Part shown: piece after piece, positions 17,692-27,493 of the stretch | How the letters are laid out: each line of letters begins with the position of its first letter | How positions within the stretch are numbered: position 1 is the first letter of the stretch | Assembly: GCA_001281695.1 (NCBI GenBank) | Contig: LJIE01000001.1 | Location: 3,309,521-3,373,520, forward strand | Direction of reading: 5' to 3' | Source of the DNA: a bacterium 336/3 | GTDB taxonomy: Bacteria > Bacteroidota > Bacteroidia > Cytophagales > Thermonemataceae | Length of the DNA stretch: 64,000 nt | Notes under the pieces: generated by a model | Told to the model about the DNA's origin: nothing | The model's database searches: none | Seen by the model: only the letters and a program-made list of their open reading frames with translations | Translations under genes and position numbers: made by a program

Positions 17692-18255
17692 TTAATTACC
17701 TCCTTTTTTGGGATTATCTTCTTTATCGCCCAAACCGAGTTCTTCAAGTACGTAATCGGTGTAATCGTGTGTAGGTTCAAGGTAAATAATCACAAAATCG
17801 CTTGACTTATCAAAAATTGCTTGAAGTTTTTGTTTTTTAGCTACTTTTTCTACAGCTTTATTGAGTTCTTCACGAACAGGATTGATAATTTCTTGTTTTT
17901 TTAGAAAAATCAAACCTTCATAACCAAAAGTTTTTTGTTGTAAGGCTTCAGCTTCTTTTCTTCTTTCATCTATTTTTTTTCGTCTATCACGTTTCATATC
18001 GTCTGTGAGCAGTAGCTCTTCAGCAAGATATTTCATTTCCATTTCTCTCACTTCTGTAAATTTCTTTTGGACTTCTTGCTCAGCTCTTTGCGAAAAATTA
18101 TCCAATTCTTGTTGAGCCTTTTTATAAGCAGGCATTTTTTTGAGGATAAAATTGGCATCGATGAAACCATATTTTTGAGCAAATAGAGGATTGTAGGAGA
18201 AAACTCCCAACAAAACACCCAACAAAAATAATTTACGTAATTTCAAAATTTTCAA
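17692..18255 (-). CDS. OmpH/Skp-family periplasmic chaperone (first copy)
   Basis: 187 residues with signal peptide and the same coiled-coil tentacle organisation as the downstream copy (KYGFIDANFILKKMPAYKKAQQELDNF onset, with an intervening charged coil). It ends with KEDNPKKGGN. It lies 17 bases after bamA, so cotranscription with bamA is likely, matching the conserved Bacteroidota order bamA-skp-skp. Confidence 0.88.
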   Translation of the reverse strand: MKILKLRKLFLLGVLLGVFSYNPLFAQKYGFIDANFILKKMPAYKKAQQELDNFSQRAEQEVQKKFTEVREMEMKYLAEELLLTDDMKRDRRKKIDERRKEAEALQQKTFGYEGLIFLKKQEIINPVREELNKAVEKVAKKQKLQAIFDKSSDFVIIYLEPTHDYTDYVLEELGLGDKEDNPKKGGN

Positions 18256-18272
18256 AATTTATGCAGTGAATA

Positions 18273-20777
18273 CTATCTAATTTGCTGACCAATTGTAAAT
18301 GTAAAGTTTTGGAAACCTTGTCCAGAACGCAAACCTTCAATTTGGTCGAAGCCTCTACCCCAGTCCAATCCAATCATACCAAATGCAGGCATTAGGATAC
18401 GTACACCCACACCAGCAGAGCGATACACTTTAAATGGATTGAACTTATCAAACCCTAACCAGTTGTTTCCTCCTTCATAGAAACCTAGCACAAATACTGT
18501 TGCTGAAGGATTTAAACTAACAGGATAACGTAACTCTAAAACATATTTTGCAAATACTGTGCCATCTACAAATTCACGTTTTACGGGGTCTAAAGGCAAT
18601 ACTCTGTTATCTTCATAACCTCTGAGTCCAATCACATCACGACCAATGATAAAGTTTTGTCCAGCCAATCCACTTCCGCCCAATGCAAAACGTTCAAACG
18701 GACTAACACCCAAAGCTGCTGTATAAGCATCAATAAAGCCAAAGTGTACTCTTGAAGCCAATACAAATTTGCCAACCAATGGTGTATAAAATGCTCCATC
18801 GAACATAAACTTATAGTATTCGAGCCATTTGTAGCGTTTATCTAAAGCTAAATCTTTATAGTAATCATCACTTTTTCTATCCAATAGAGAGTAAGGAGGT
18901 GTAAGTGATAAACTCATTGAAATAGAAGAACCACTTCTTGGGAATGTTGGGTTGTCTAAACTATTACGTGAAAGGTTTGTATTGAATACCACAGCATTGG
19001 AATATCCATTACTAATACCCAAATTTCCAATAGGATAGTTTCTAAAATCGTAATATTGAAAAGAAAGTGAACTGCTTAATGTAAAGTAGTCATCAGGTAC
19101 ACGCAAACGCTTTCCTAAACTCACTCCAGTGTTAATCATCTGCAAACGACCTGTTTCTGCACCCGAAAAATTAAATCGTCCTACACCTTGTCTAATTTGT
19201 GACATGGTAGCATATACTGTAAAGTTATTTGGTTTTTTGCCACCCAACCAAGGCTCTGTAAATGAAATAGAGTATGTTTGGAAAGCTCTACCATTGGCTT
19301 GCCCTCTGATAGAAAGTTTCTGTCCATCTCCTACTGGTACAGGCCTCCAATTAGAAAGTTTATTTGCTTTACGAATAGAGAAGTTATTGAAAGAAACACC
19401 TAAAGTTCCTACAAATCCAAAACCAGCTCCCCAACCACCAGAAAGTTCTAACATATCTGAGGGTTTTTCTTCAAGATTGTAAACAATATCTACTGTTCCT
19501 CTTTCGGGGTGAGGCATGGGACGAGGGTCAATTTTTTCAGGGTCAAGCATACCCAATTGCCCTAAAGCTTGTTGTGTACGAATGAGGTTTCTACGACTAA
19601 ATTTCTGCCCTGGGTTGGTTCTGATTTCACGTAAAATTACGTGGTCACTTGTTTTGGTGTTACCATTGATAATAATTTTGTCAATAGTTGCTTGAGGTCC
19701 TTCATAAATACGCATTTCTACGTCTATCGAATCACCTTCTACTGTTTTTTCTACTGGTACAACACGGAAAAACAAATATCCATCATCCATATACAAAGAA
19801 GTAATGTCTTCTTCTGTAAGACTAAAGGTAAGTTTTTTCTCCAATGCCTCCATATTATATACATCTCCTTTCTTGATATTCAGCACTTTAGCAAGTTGAT
19901 CATCTGTATATTTAATGTTCCCTTCCCAATTGATATTTCTAAAATAATATTTTCTACCTTCATCCATTTGTACACGGATATTCATACGATTGGCAGATAC
20001 TAAGTAAGCTGTATCGAAAGTGATTCTTGCATCTCTGTAACCATTTTTGGTGTACATCTGCAAAATTCTTTCTTTATCTTCTTCGTATTTTTTTACAATA
20101 TATTTAGAAGAGTGGAAAATACGAAAAGGAGATTGTTCTCTAATTTTCATTTTTTTCTGAATTTTTTTCTCAGAAAAAGCTGTATTTCCTTCTGTAATGA
20201 TTTCTTTTACTTTCGTTTTATGATTGGTTTTTATCTGTGCAGTAATCATGATAGCATTTTTGAGTAAGCTATCAGGTTTTTGTAAGATTTCAACGTTGGT
20301 ATTGTAAAAACCTTTTTCTGCATAATGCTTTTTGATGGTTTCTTTGATGTTTTTGAGTAATACATCAGAGGCTATACGACCTTTATATTCTTTTGTTTTG
20401 TCTTCTAAACTACCTTTTTGCCCTTTCTTGATACCATTGAAGAATATTCTTGATACTTTGGGACGTTCTTCAAGGAATATATCCAAAAATACTGTTTTTC
20501 CTTCTATTTTTGTGATAGCAATATCTACATTACCAAAAAGTCCTTGTTTCCAAAGTTTTTTAATAGCATAACCTATTTCTGTACCAGGTATATGAATACG
20601 GTCGCCAGTACGTAACCCAGAGAGATTTACAACAGCATTAGCATCTAAGAATTTGATACCACTTGTGGTGATACCTCCAATGATGTACTCATCACGCTTT
20701 TCTTCGTCTTGGGCTTTTAGTATTAAACTTCCAAAGAAAAGGACAGCGTATAAGGTTATTTTTAAAAGCAATTTCAT
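18273..20777 (-). CDS. bamA: Outer-membrane assembly factor BamA
   Basis: 834 residues: signal peptide, a series of POTRA domains (about residues 30-430; for example ITEGNTAFSEKKIQKKMKI and IIINGNTKTSDHVILREI), then the 16-strand Omp85 barrel with the conserved FALGGSGLAG.. and RGYEDNRVLP (the lid-loop 6 R/G/Y motif) and a C-terminal F/Q-rich strand. It inserts beta-barrel proteins in the outer membrane. It lies between uppS and two skp genes. Confidence 0.95.
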   Translation of the reverse strand: MKLLLKITLYAVLFFGSLILKAQDEEKRDEYIIGGITTSGIKFLDANAVVNLSGLRTGDRIHIPGTEIGYAIKKLWKQGLFGNVDIAITKIEGKTVFLDIFLEERPKVSRIFFNGIKKGQKGSLEDKTKEYKGRIASDVLLKNIKETIKKHYAEKGFYNTNVEILQKPDSLLKNAIMITAQIKTNHKTKVKEIITEGNTAFSEKKIQKKMKIREQSPFRIFHSSKYIVKKYEEDKERILQMYTKNGYRDARITFDTAYLVSANRMNIRVQMDEGRKYYFRNINWEGNIKYTDDQLAKVLNIKKGDVYNMEALEKKLTFSLTEEDITSLYMDDGYLFFRVVPVEKTVEGDSIDVEMRIYEGPQATIDKIIINGNTKTSDHVILREIRTNPGQKFSRRNLIRTQQALGQLGMLDPEKIDPRPMPHPERGTVDIVYNLEEKPSDMLELSGGWGAGFGFVGTLGVSFNNFSIRKANKLSNWRPVPVGDGQKLSIRGQANGRAFQTYSISFTEPWLGGKKPNNFTVYATMSQIRQGVGRFNFSGAETGRLQMINTGVSLGKRLRVPDDYFTLSSSLSFQYYDFRNYPIGNLGISNGYSNAVVFNTNLSRNSLDNPTFPRSGSSISMSLSLTPPYSLLDRKSDDYYKDLALDKRYKWLEYYKFMFDGAFYTPLVGKFVLASRVHFGFIDAYTAALGVSPFERFALGGSGLAGQNFIIGRDVIGLRGYEDNRVLPLDPVKREFVDGTVFAKYVLELRYPVSLNPSATVFVLGFYEGGNNWLGFDKFNPFKVYRSAGVGVRILMPAFGMIGLDWGRGFDQIEGLRSGQGFQNFTFTIGQQIR

Positions 20778-20867
20778 AGTAGAAAATATATAATTTTAGG
20801 TCTATTTTAATTATGTTTTATGTTTTGAAGGCTCAAAGATAAATCTTTTTTTGTATAGGAAAAATTC

Positions 20868-21626
20868 TTACTTTTTTACTTTTTCAGTTTTTTTACTGAC
20901 TTGTTCACTGGTTTTACCAAATCGGCGTTCTCTTTTTTGGTAGTCAGCAATAGCTGCATGTAAGTGTTCTTTACGAAAATCGGGCCAAAGCGTATCAGTG
21001 ATGTACATTTCGGTATAAGCCAATTGCCATAAATAAAAATTACTGATTCTGAATTCTCCACTTGTTCGTATCAAAAGTTCAGGGTCAGGGATATCAAAAG
21101 TACTTAAATATTTCTCAACAACCTGATTATCTATTTCTTGTGTGTTCAATTTGCCTGCTTCTACATCCTGAGCAATCAGCTTCATAGCATTGACTATATC
21201 CCATCGACCACTATAACTCAATGCCAATATCAGATTCATGCCTGTATTTTTAGAAGTAATTTCTATAGCTTCAGCAAGTTCTCTTTGACAAACCTCAGGC
21301 AATTGTTTGGTATCTCCAACGGTTGTTAGGCGAATATTATTTTTGTTGAGTGTTTCTGTTTCCTTTCGAATAGTACCTACAAGCAATTGCATCAGAGCAT
21401 TAACTTCTTTTTTGGGTCTGCTCCAGTTTTCTGTTGAGAATGCGTACAAAGTTAAGTGTTTGATACCCAGTTCTGCACAGCCTTCTGTTGCTTCTCTTAC
21501 AGCTTTTATTGCATTTTGATGCCCAAATACACGCATAGCCCCTTTCTTCTTTGCCCATCTACCATTACCATCCATAATAACGGCAATATGTTTGGGAAGG
21601 TTGGTTGTATCTAAAATTTCTTTCAT
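20868..21626 (-). CDS. uppS: Isoprenyl transferase (undecaprenyl diphosphate synthase)
   Basis: 252 residues, cis-prenyltransferase. Signatures: HIAVIMDGNGRWA (catalytic Asp), GHQNAIKAVRE, LTLYAFSTENWSRP, and PELLIRTSGEFRISNFYLWQLAYTEMY at the end. It makes the C55 lipid carrier for peptidoglycan and O-antigen. First gene of the envelope run uppS-bamA-skp-skp. A Lys/Ser-rich tail follows the domain. Confidence 0.95.
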   Translation of the reverse strand: MKEILDTTNLPKHIAVIMDGNGRWAKKKGAMRVFGHQNAIKAVREATEGCAELGIKHLTLYAFSTENWSRPKKEVNALMQLLVGTIRKETETLNKNNIRLTTVGDTKQLPEVCQRELAEAIEITSKNTGMNLILALSYSGRWDIVNAMKLIAQDVEAGKLNTQEIDNQVVEKYLSTFDIPDPELLIRTSGEFRISNFYLWQLAYTEMYITDTLWPDFRKEHLHAAIADYQKRERRFGKTSEQVSKKTEKVKK

Positions 21627-21710
21627 AATTCTTTACAAAACCCTTTCGGGCAAATTGGGTTGCAAGTTAGCGAAAATTTGTAAATGAAAAAATGATACGC
21701 CTTTAAGAAA

Positions 21711-21744
21711 AAGTAAAACCTTCATGTTTATGAAGGTTTTACTT
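21711..21744. terminator. Terminator of the haem-uptake run
   Basis: Perfect 15-bp hairpin (arm aagtaaaaccttcat, loop gttt) downstream of the DUF6607-like gene on the minus strand. Confidence 0.8.
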
Positions 21745-21769
21745 AAAATTAAGGTATCTTTTGATGCAA

Positions 21770-22669
21770 TTAATTTCTTTTTACAAATTTATTGATGACA
21801 GATTTGACTTCAGTCTGTTCATTTTGTTTTAAAGCAAACAAATATGCAAACAAAGGCTTTTTGTCTACGATTTTTTCTAATACCAAAGTTTTATTCTCAT
21901 TAAAAATAGCATCCCAAACTTCTCTTACTGTTGCCCAAAAGTCTTTTTTCTGTTGCCAATATTTTTGAGCTTCTTCACAGCGTTTACTATCTACTTTTTT
22001 ATAAGTATTCCAGCCTTTTTCTTGAGCTATGAGGGTTTCTTTAGTTTCAATCTTAGAAATTTTATCATTATCCTGTTCGTGTACCCATCCATCTTGTGTG
22101 ATTTCGTGTCTGTTTCGACGTTTTAAAACATTATAGTCATTTCTGGTTGTAAACTCTCTGCGTGGCAGAGGACTCATGGCTGTATTTTCCCAATAATGCC
22201 TGCCATCAGTGTGTATCCAAGTAGCTGTACCTTCGTAGCGTGGGCTATCATCTACCTGAAATACTTTTTGTGTCCACTGCCCTCTCACCTGACCTTTAGG
22301 TAGTTGTACAAATTTCCAAGTATTTTCTTTTTCATACATATAAAAATTGGTATTTTCATAGAGCCAGTCTTGTCTCCAATGTTTTACAATTTCTTTTTTT
22401 CCTACACTATCTTCTACAATTAACAAATGTTGCAAAACCAGTTTATTTTTTGAGTCTTCTACCAATTCTACCCATTCCAAACCACCAGAAACATGGCTAC
22501 TATGAGGTTTATAGTTTTTATCAGGAGAGAAGGTTTCTACAAAACTGAAACGTACTTCATAACAACCACACATATTTTTTATAGCCTGAATGTCTTGTTT
22601 TTTTTTATTTTGAGCTAAGAGATTTAAAGATAAAAAGCTCAATAACAATATAAATAGCTTGTTTTTCAT
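21770..22669 (-). CDS. DUF6607-like secreted protein of the haem locus
   Basis: 299 residues: signal peptide ending LLAQ, then a Trp/Arg-rich domain with paired motifs (CGCYEVRFSFVETF, GGLEWVE, TDGRHYWENTAMSPLPRRE). It matches the family I know as DUF6607, frequent beside HmuY and TonB haem receptors in Bacteroidota. Its biochemical role is unknown. It is the last gene of the run receptor - DUF6686-like - HmuY - DUF6607. Confidence 0.7.
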   Translation of the reverse strand: MKNKLFILLLSFLSLNLLAQNKKKQDIQAIKNMCGCYEVRFSFVETFSPDKNYKPHSSHVSGGLEWVELVEDSKNKLVLQHLLIVEDSVGKKEIVKHWRQDWLYENTNFYMYEKENTWKFVQLPKGQVRGQWTQKVFQVDDSPRYEGTATWIHTDGRHYWENTAMSPLPRREFTTRNDYNVLKRRNRHEITQDGWVHEQDNDKISKIETKETLIAQEKGWNTYKKVDSKRCEEAQKYWQQKKDFWATVREVWDAIFNENKTLVLEKIVDKKPLFAYLFALKQNEQTEVKSVINKFVKRN

Positions 22670-22699
22670 GTTGATAAAAGTTTTTGTTATACAATTATT

Positions 22700-23323
22700 T
22701 TAGAATTTTGTTGTTCCATCAGGCTGATAAGTGTATCTAAATGTATAATGCCTTGCTAAAGCTGTTGCAGAGGGTGTTGCTGGGGAATCTTTATAATAAC
22801 TCAGGATTTCTATTTTGGCATATTTCCCATCTCCAGTCCTGATAACCAATATTTTACCAGCAATAGGGCTTATCCAGTTTTGTTGAGGGTTATAATTGTA
22901 CCAACCATTTCCTGAACCTGTAGGAATTGCCAGTTGGGTATTGGTAACATCTGTGGCAAATTCTTGTGTAGCAGATATTTCTTTCAAGTCTTCAAATAAA
23001 CCAGTATAAATGTATGCTCCTCCCTGTCCACTACGCACAGCCCCTCCGTTGATGATGATATTTGTCCCTCTAAAACCAATATCCCATTTATTTGATATAC
23101 TATCTGTATTGGCAATTATTGCATTGTCTTTCAGATTGTAGAATATGTATTTGCCTGTAGCTGCTTGTGGTTGCCCAGTACCCGAATTGACTGTCGGATC
23201 GGCAGGCAAGTTACTGACCGTTTTTACCTCTAAAACTACTGGAGCAGGGTCGTTATCTTTTTTCTTACAAGCCACAAAGCCCAAAGCCATGAGCAATACT
23301 CCAAAAGTGATGTTCTTTTTCAT
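22700..23323 (-). CDS. hmuY: HmuY-family haem-binding lipoprotein
   Basis: 207 residues: lipoprotein signal (MALGFVACKKK), then the all-beta HmuY domain (KYIFYNLKDN, NKWDIGFRGTNIIINGG, a C-terminal YTFRYTY). HmuY captures haem at the cell surface and passes it to its TonB receptor. Axial ligands cannot be assigned by eye. A 12-base sequence just upstream (23333-23344) also occurs in the promoter of the receptor. Confidence 0.82.
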   Translation of the reverse strand: MKKNITFGVLLMALGFVACKKKDNDPAPVVLEVKTVSNLPADPTVNSGTGQPQAATGKYIFYNLKDNAIIANTDSISNKWDIGFRGTNIIINGGAVRSGQGGAYIYTGLFEDLKEISATQEFATDVTNTQLAIPTGSGNGWYNYNPQQNWISPIAGKILVIRTGDGKYAKIEILSYYKDSPATPSATALARHYTFRYTYQPDGTTKF

Positions 23324-23332
23324 AAAATTAAA

Positions 23333-23344
23333 TTAGACTAATTA
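23333..23344. promoter_or_regulatory. Candidate operator before hmuY
   Basis: ttagactaatta, near-palindromic (attagactaat), sits 10 bases before hmuY. The same 12 bases lie inside the promoter of the receptor gene (25838-25849). A shared Fur-type or other iron-responsive site is the natural guess. Confidence 0.45.
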
Positions 23345-23374
23345 AAAATAAAAAATTAAAAAAATATAACTGAT

Positions 23375-23704
23375 TTAGTTTTGTTGCTTTTCGATGTTTT
23401 CCAGAAGTTTGATAAGCTCAAGTGAGTTTTGTGCTTTTTTAAGGATTTCTTGTAAATCGTGTAATTCCTTTCCAGATACTAACAAACAAACCGTATGACT
23501 AGTAGTGGGTATCCAAAGTTCTCTTGCAAAGCTTGTTTTATCATGTTGTGGATAAAACTGCAAGATATAATCAGAAAAATTAAGATATTCCTGCATTGTA
23601 AAACAAATAGCTGCGTTTCCAAAAGCCATCTGAATATGTTTGCAAGCCTTACAATAAATAATAAAACCTTTATTGCAATGATGTAAATGAATGTTTTGAC
23701 ACAT
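23375..23704 (-). CDS. DUF6686-like Cys/His-rich small protein
   Basis: 109 residues with CNKGFIIYCKACKHIQMAFGNA near the N-terminus (paired Cys, possible metal site), then an alpha/beta region. It resembles the small DUF6686 family of haem loci. No signal peptide, so probably cytoplasmic. Ten bases downstream of the receptor gene. Confidence 0.6.
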   Translation of the reverse strand: MCQNIHLHHCNKGFIIYCKACKHIQMAFGNAAICFTMQEYLNFSDYILQFYPQHDKTSFARELWIPTTSHTVCLLVSGKELHDLQEILKKAQNSLELIKLLENIEKQQN

Positions 23705-23713
23705 ATAAATAGT

Positions 23714-25801
23714 TTATTTAGTGGTGTTTTTTTGTATTTGCCATTGTATACTTGCCCAATAAAGCCGTCCTGCCAAACTTGGTATATTCTGGATATCTTT
23801 GTAATTGAGCATGTTATCTATACCTACTTGTCCTTTCAATCTTTTTTTCCAAAAATCTTTTGAGGTAGCAAAATGAAAAGTCCAGTAATCCACTACATAT
23901 TCATTGGTTTCATCTAGAATAAGGTTTCCATTTCTATCTCCCAAACCATATTTGCCTCTATAAATAGCTCTTATGTTTGCAGTAATGCCTTTTTGGGTAT
24001 TTTCATAAAATATTTTAAAATTGAACATGTGTTTGCTTCTTCCAAAAAGCCCTCCATATTCATTTTTACTTATTCTTGTAGTGATGAATGTATTAGCGTC
24101 TCTTTTAAAAATTTCACCTTTCTCTATTTTATCCAAAACTTCTCTGTCTTTGGCTTCTAAAAACTGATAACCACCTGATATTTGTATGTATTGATTTAAT
24201 TTGTAACTCATGTCTGTTTCCAAACCCTGAGTGAAAATGTTATTCAGGTTTCGGTAACTGAAAATACTTTGCCCAGTAGTTCTAATAGCTACTATCTGGC
24301 TTTCTATCATATTTTTAAGTTCATTTCTAAACAAATTTACATTGACAGTCCATTTGGCTGAAGGTTTTATTTTAGCTCCAATATTGTATGATGTAGAAGT
24401 TTCAGCTTTTAGCTTTCCTATTTCGGTGGGTGCAAGCAATACTTCTGCTATCTGATTTTGAGCTTGTAAATTTTGCAAGAGAGAGGGCAATTCTTCTGAA
24501 CCAAATACAGAATATCCTGCCACAGTATTGGTAAAATTGAGGTATAACTGCCTGAAATCAGGAGCTTTAAAACCTCTTCCTACCGAGCCTCTTAAAGCGA
24601 TGTATTTGTTGACGTCGTATTGCAGAGAAAGCTTAGGGCTTAATTGAGAACCATATACAGTATGATTATCAAATCTGCTTCCAAATGTAATATTCCATTT
24701 TTTAGTAGGCAGAAATTCGTACTGAGTATAAGCATATTGAGTCTGAAAAGATTTTTTTCCTTCATAACGAGTAGCCTCCACAGCTTCCCATGTATTGCCT
24801 AATCCAAGTGTAAGAATATGTTTTTCTGAAATAAAATACTCTGTTTGTAGCTCAGGACGTAGGAAACGTTGTTTAAAGAACGTTTTATCAAATTCTTCAT
24901 TATCTGAGATATAATTCAAATTGCTTTTGGTCTCATAAACAGACTGATACAATCTAATATATGATTTCCATTTGTCTGAAATTCGCCATGTAACAGAAGG
25001 ATTAAAATTAAAATCTTTGATAGAACCTTTTCCTGTTACAAAAGCAGGGTTTTGTGTATTTCCTACATCAAAATTACTATCCTGATTTTCAGAGAAGTAT
25101 CTTCCAGAAATACCCAGTTTAACTTTAGGCGAAAACTCATATTGAATTTTACTTTGAAATGTGTAGTTAGAAAACGGCTCAACCGTTTTACCAAATGATT
25201 CAGGAGTAAAATCATAACCCAAAGAGCCATATCTGTTCATAAATACGCTTCCACCCCATTTTTTATTTTGAACAGAAGCATTCAAACCCAAATCGGATGT
25301 CTGGTTTGTACCATAACGGCTCGAAAAACTGATTTTTTGTTGTTTAGGGTTCTCTGTAATAATATTTATCACCCCACCCAAAGCCTCAGAGCCATACAAA
25401 CTCGATGTTGCCCCTTTGATAATCTCAATCTGTTTGATATTTCCTACTGCCAATCGAGATAATTCTAAAGTTCCTGCTGTTCTGCCTATCAGGGGTTCTC
25501 CATCTATCAGAATAAGGGTGTACTCAGGAGCTAAACCCTGCATTTGAATTCCCTGTCCATGGTCATTGATGATAACAAGACCTGTTTGTTCTTGTAAAAC
25601 CTGTCCCAAACGCAAAGCTCCCATCTGCTGAATCTGTTTTTGTGTAATCAGTAGTACAGGCATATTGAGAGCTGCCAGTGTTCTTTCACTTCGAGTGGCT
25701 GTTACTACAACTTCTTCTAGCTGAACACTATCTTTTTGAGCAAAAACATTGAAAGAAATAAAAATAAAATAGCTTAGTAGGTAAAAAGATTTATTATTCA
25801 T
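23714..25801 (-). CDS. TonB-dependent receptor, probably for haem (HmuR-like)
   Basis: 695 residues from the ATG that begins the signal peptide MNNKSFYLLSYFIFISFNVFAQ (an upstream GTG would add seven residues). TonB box-like EEVVVTATRSER, plug (SSLYGSEALGGVINI), and a large barrel with FRAP-like/NPDL-like loops. Cotranscription with HmuY indicates haem uptake. The promoter carries a consensus -33/-7 pair and the shared 12-base site. Confidence 0.85.
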   Translation of the reverse strand: MNNKSFYLLSYFIFISFNVFAQKDSVQLEEVVVTATRSERTLAALNMPVLLITQKQIQQMGALRLGQVLQEQTGLVIINDHGQGIQMQGLAPEYTLILIDGEPLIGRTAGTLELSRLAVGNIKQIEIIKGATSSLYGSEALGGVINIITENPKQQKISFSSRYGTNQTSDLGLNASVQNKKWGGSVFMNRYGSLGYDFTPESFGKTVEPFSNYTFQSKIQYEFSPKVKLGISGRYFSENQDSNFDVGNTQNPAFVTGKGSIKDFNFNPSVTWRISDKWKSYIRLYQSVYETKSNLNYISDNEEFDKTFFKQRFLRPELQTEYFISEKHILTLGLGNTWEAVEATRYEGKKSFQTQYAYTQYEFLPTKKWNITFGSRFDNHTVYGSQLSPKLSLQYDVNKYIALRGSVGRGFKAPDFRQLYLNFTNTVAGYSVFGSEELPSLLQNLQAQNQIAEVLLAPTEIGKLKAETSTSYNIGAKIKPSAKWTVNVNLFRNELKNMIESQIVAIRTTGQSIFSYRNLNNIFTQGLETDMSYKLNQYIQISGGYQFLEAKDREVLDKIEKGEIFKRDANTFITTRISKNEYGGLFGRSKHMFNFKIFYENTQKGITANIRAIYRGKYGLGDRNGNLILDETNEYVVDYWTFHFATSKDFWKKRLKGQVGIDNMLNYKDIQNIPSLAGRLYWASIQWQIQKNTTK

Positions 25802-25821
25802 AATGATTCTAAATAACTTCA

Positions 25822-25852
25822 CAAACCTAAATTTTATTTAGACTAATTACAA
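25822..25852 (-). promoter_or_regulatory. Promoter and candidate operator of the haem receptor
   Basis: On the minus strand TTG (25850-25852) is followed after 20 bases by TAGGTTTG (25822-25829). The 12-base site ttagactaatta (25838-25849) fills the spacer next to the -33 box, well placed for repression. Confidence 0.55.
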
Positions 25853-25906
25853 ATAATATTTTAAAAAAAATCCTTTATTATTTCTTATGATTTGATTTTT
25901 AGTATT

Positions 25907-27412
25907 TTAGTATTTAACAATTCTTTTTGTAGCTTTATTTCCTTGTGGGTCTGTGAGGTGTAAGATATAAATTCCTTGTGTAATACCTCTTATATCTATT
26001 TGGGCATTAGATTTTTCTATTCTTCCAGCCATTAATACATTACCAAAAGTATCCATAATTTGCCAAATACTGTTAGGGTTCGCCATTAGGTTAAGATAAT
26101 CTGATGTGGGATTAGGAGATATCTGTATTTCATCAGCTTTCAAGGGTGCAAAACCATTTATTAAACGAACAATTCGATTTCTTGGAAATCCATCATAACT
26201 AGTAAAATCTCCTCCTACTAGTATTTTCCCATCTGACTGTACAGCCACTACAAAAAAATTACCATTAAATAATTTACCTACATTAAAGTTTTTATTTAAA
26301 CTTCTATCAGCATTAAATTTGACTATATTCTTATACTCCTGACCGTCACACTCATTTTTTCGAGTTAAATTATTAAAGAATACATTTCCCCTACAAAATC
26401 CCCCTCCTGCAAAAAACAAACTTTCATCAGAATCTATTAAAAAATCATTAATCTCCCCAGCAATAAAAATTGCATCAAGCTTTGAATCATATTCTCTACC
26501 CTTTTCATCTAAAAATTTATATGAGCTATATAAACTTGATATATATGAGTATCTAGTTAGTAAGCCTATTCTAATTTCATCATTTTTAGTTAAATAAATT
26601 GCTGTATGATCCATCCGAATACTACCTGCATCTGCAAGTGAACTTATATAAGTATAACCTTGATAATTTTTATCTAAAGTTCCATTAGCATTTAACCCGA
26701 TACAAACTTTAATACTAAGACTATTGATGGTAGAGCCAATACTTATATATGTTACTAGTTTTATAAATGATCCTGCTAAAATAATTTTGCCACTAGATAG
26801 TACACCCACATAGCTAACACTATACCCTCTATCAAATTCACTCAAATCAACTTGGAAGCTACTATCAATCGTACCATCAGCATTCAAGCGAAGAACAGGT
26901 TTAGAATAGACTATTCCATTATATGAGATAAAGTTTCCTGAAGCCAATATTTTTCCATCTGATTGCAAAGCTATGTAATTGACCAAATCATCAAAACCAG
27001 TTCCTATTTGAAAGTTTGAATCTCTACTCCCATCAGCATTAAGTCTAATAATTCGATTGGCTGATACGCCATTGTATTCTGTAAAATCCCCACCCACCAC
27101 TATTTTTCCATCTGGTTGTAAAACTATTTTATAAACAGTCTTATTAAATCCTGTCCCTATCTGAAAACTTTCATCTCTACTTCCATCAGCATTAAGCCTA
27201 ATAATTCGATTGGCTGGTCTGCCATTATATTCTGTAAAATCACCTCTTACCAATATTTTTTCATCTGATTGTAAGACAATTTGTGTTACAACTCCATTAA
27301 AACCTGTTCCTGTGATAAATGTAGGGTCTTCTCCTCTACCTTGAGCTTGAGCAGAGTTTTGAAACCTAAAACAGTAAAGTATTATACAGCTGATGAGAGT
27401 AATTATTTTCAT
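25907..27412 (-). CDS. Delta-60 repeat protein with type IX sorting domain
   Basis: 501 residues: signal peptide (about 1-23), then tandem delta-60/beta-propeller-like repeats of about 50-60 residues with DGKI(L/V)VGGDFTEYNG and NRIIRLNADGSRD, and a C-terminal T9SS type A sorting domain (ISPNPTSDYLNL through GIYILHLTD). It should be exported through the type IX system and attached or released at the surface, perhaps as an adhesin. The two first repeats are nearly identical at DNA level. Confidence 0.82.
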   Translation of the reverse strand: MKIITLISCIILYCFRFQNSAQAQGRGEDPTFITGTGFNGVVTQIVLQSDEKILVRGDFTEYNGRPANRIIRLNADGSRDESFQIGTGFNKTVYKIVLQPDGKIVVGGDFTEYNGVSANRIIRLNADGSRDSNFQIGTGFDDLVNYIALQSDGKILASGNFISYNGIVYSKPVLRLNADGTIDSSFQVDLSEFDRGYSVSYVGVLSSGKIILAGSFIKLVTYISIGSTINSLSIKVCIGLNANGTLDKNYQGYTYISSLADAGSIRMDHTAIYLTKNDEIRIGLLTRYSYISSLYSSYKFLDEKGREYDSKLDAIFIAGEINDFLIDSDESLFFAGGGFCRGNVFFNNLTRKNECDGQEYKNIVKFNADRSLNKNFNVGKLFNGNFFVVAVQSDGKILVGGDFTSYDGFPRNRIVRLINGFAPLKADEIQISPNPTSDYLNLMANPNSIWQIMDTFGNVLMAGRIEKSNAQIDIRGITQGIYILHLTDPQGNKATKRIVKY

Positions 27413-27493
27413 AGAGTCCTGAGTTTATAAGATATGTCTATACTTAATCTAAAGACCCTCTAAATAAGTGTTTGGTTGCAAGGTGGATAGAAT

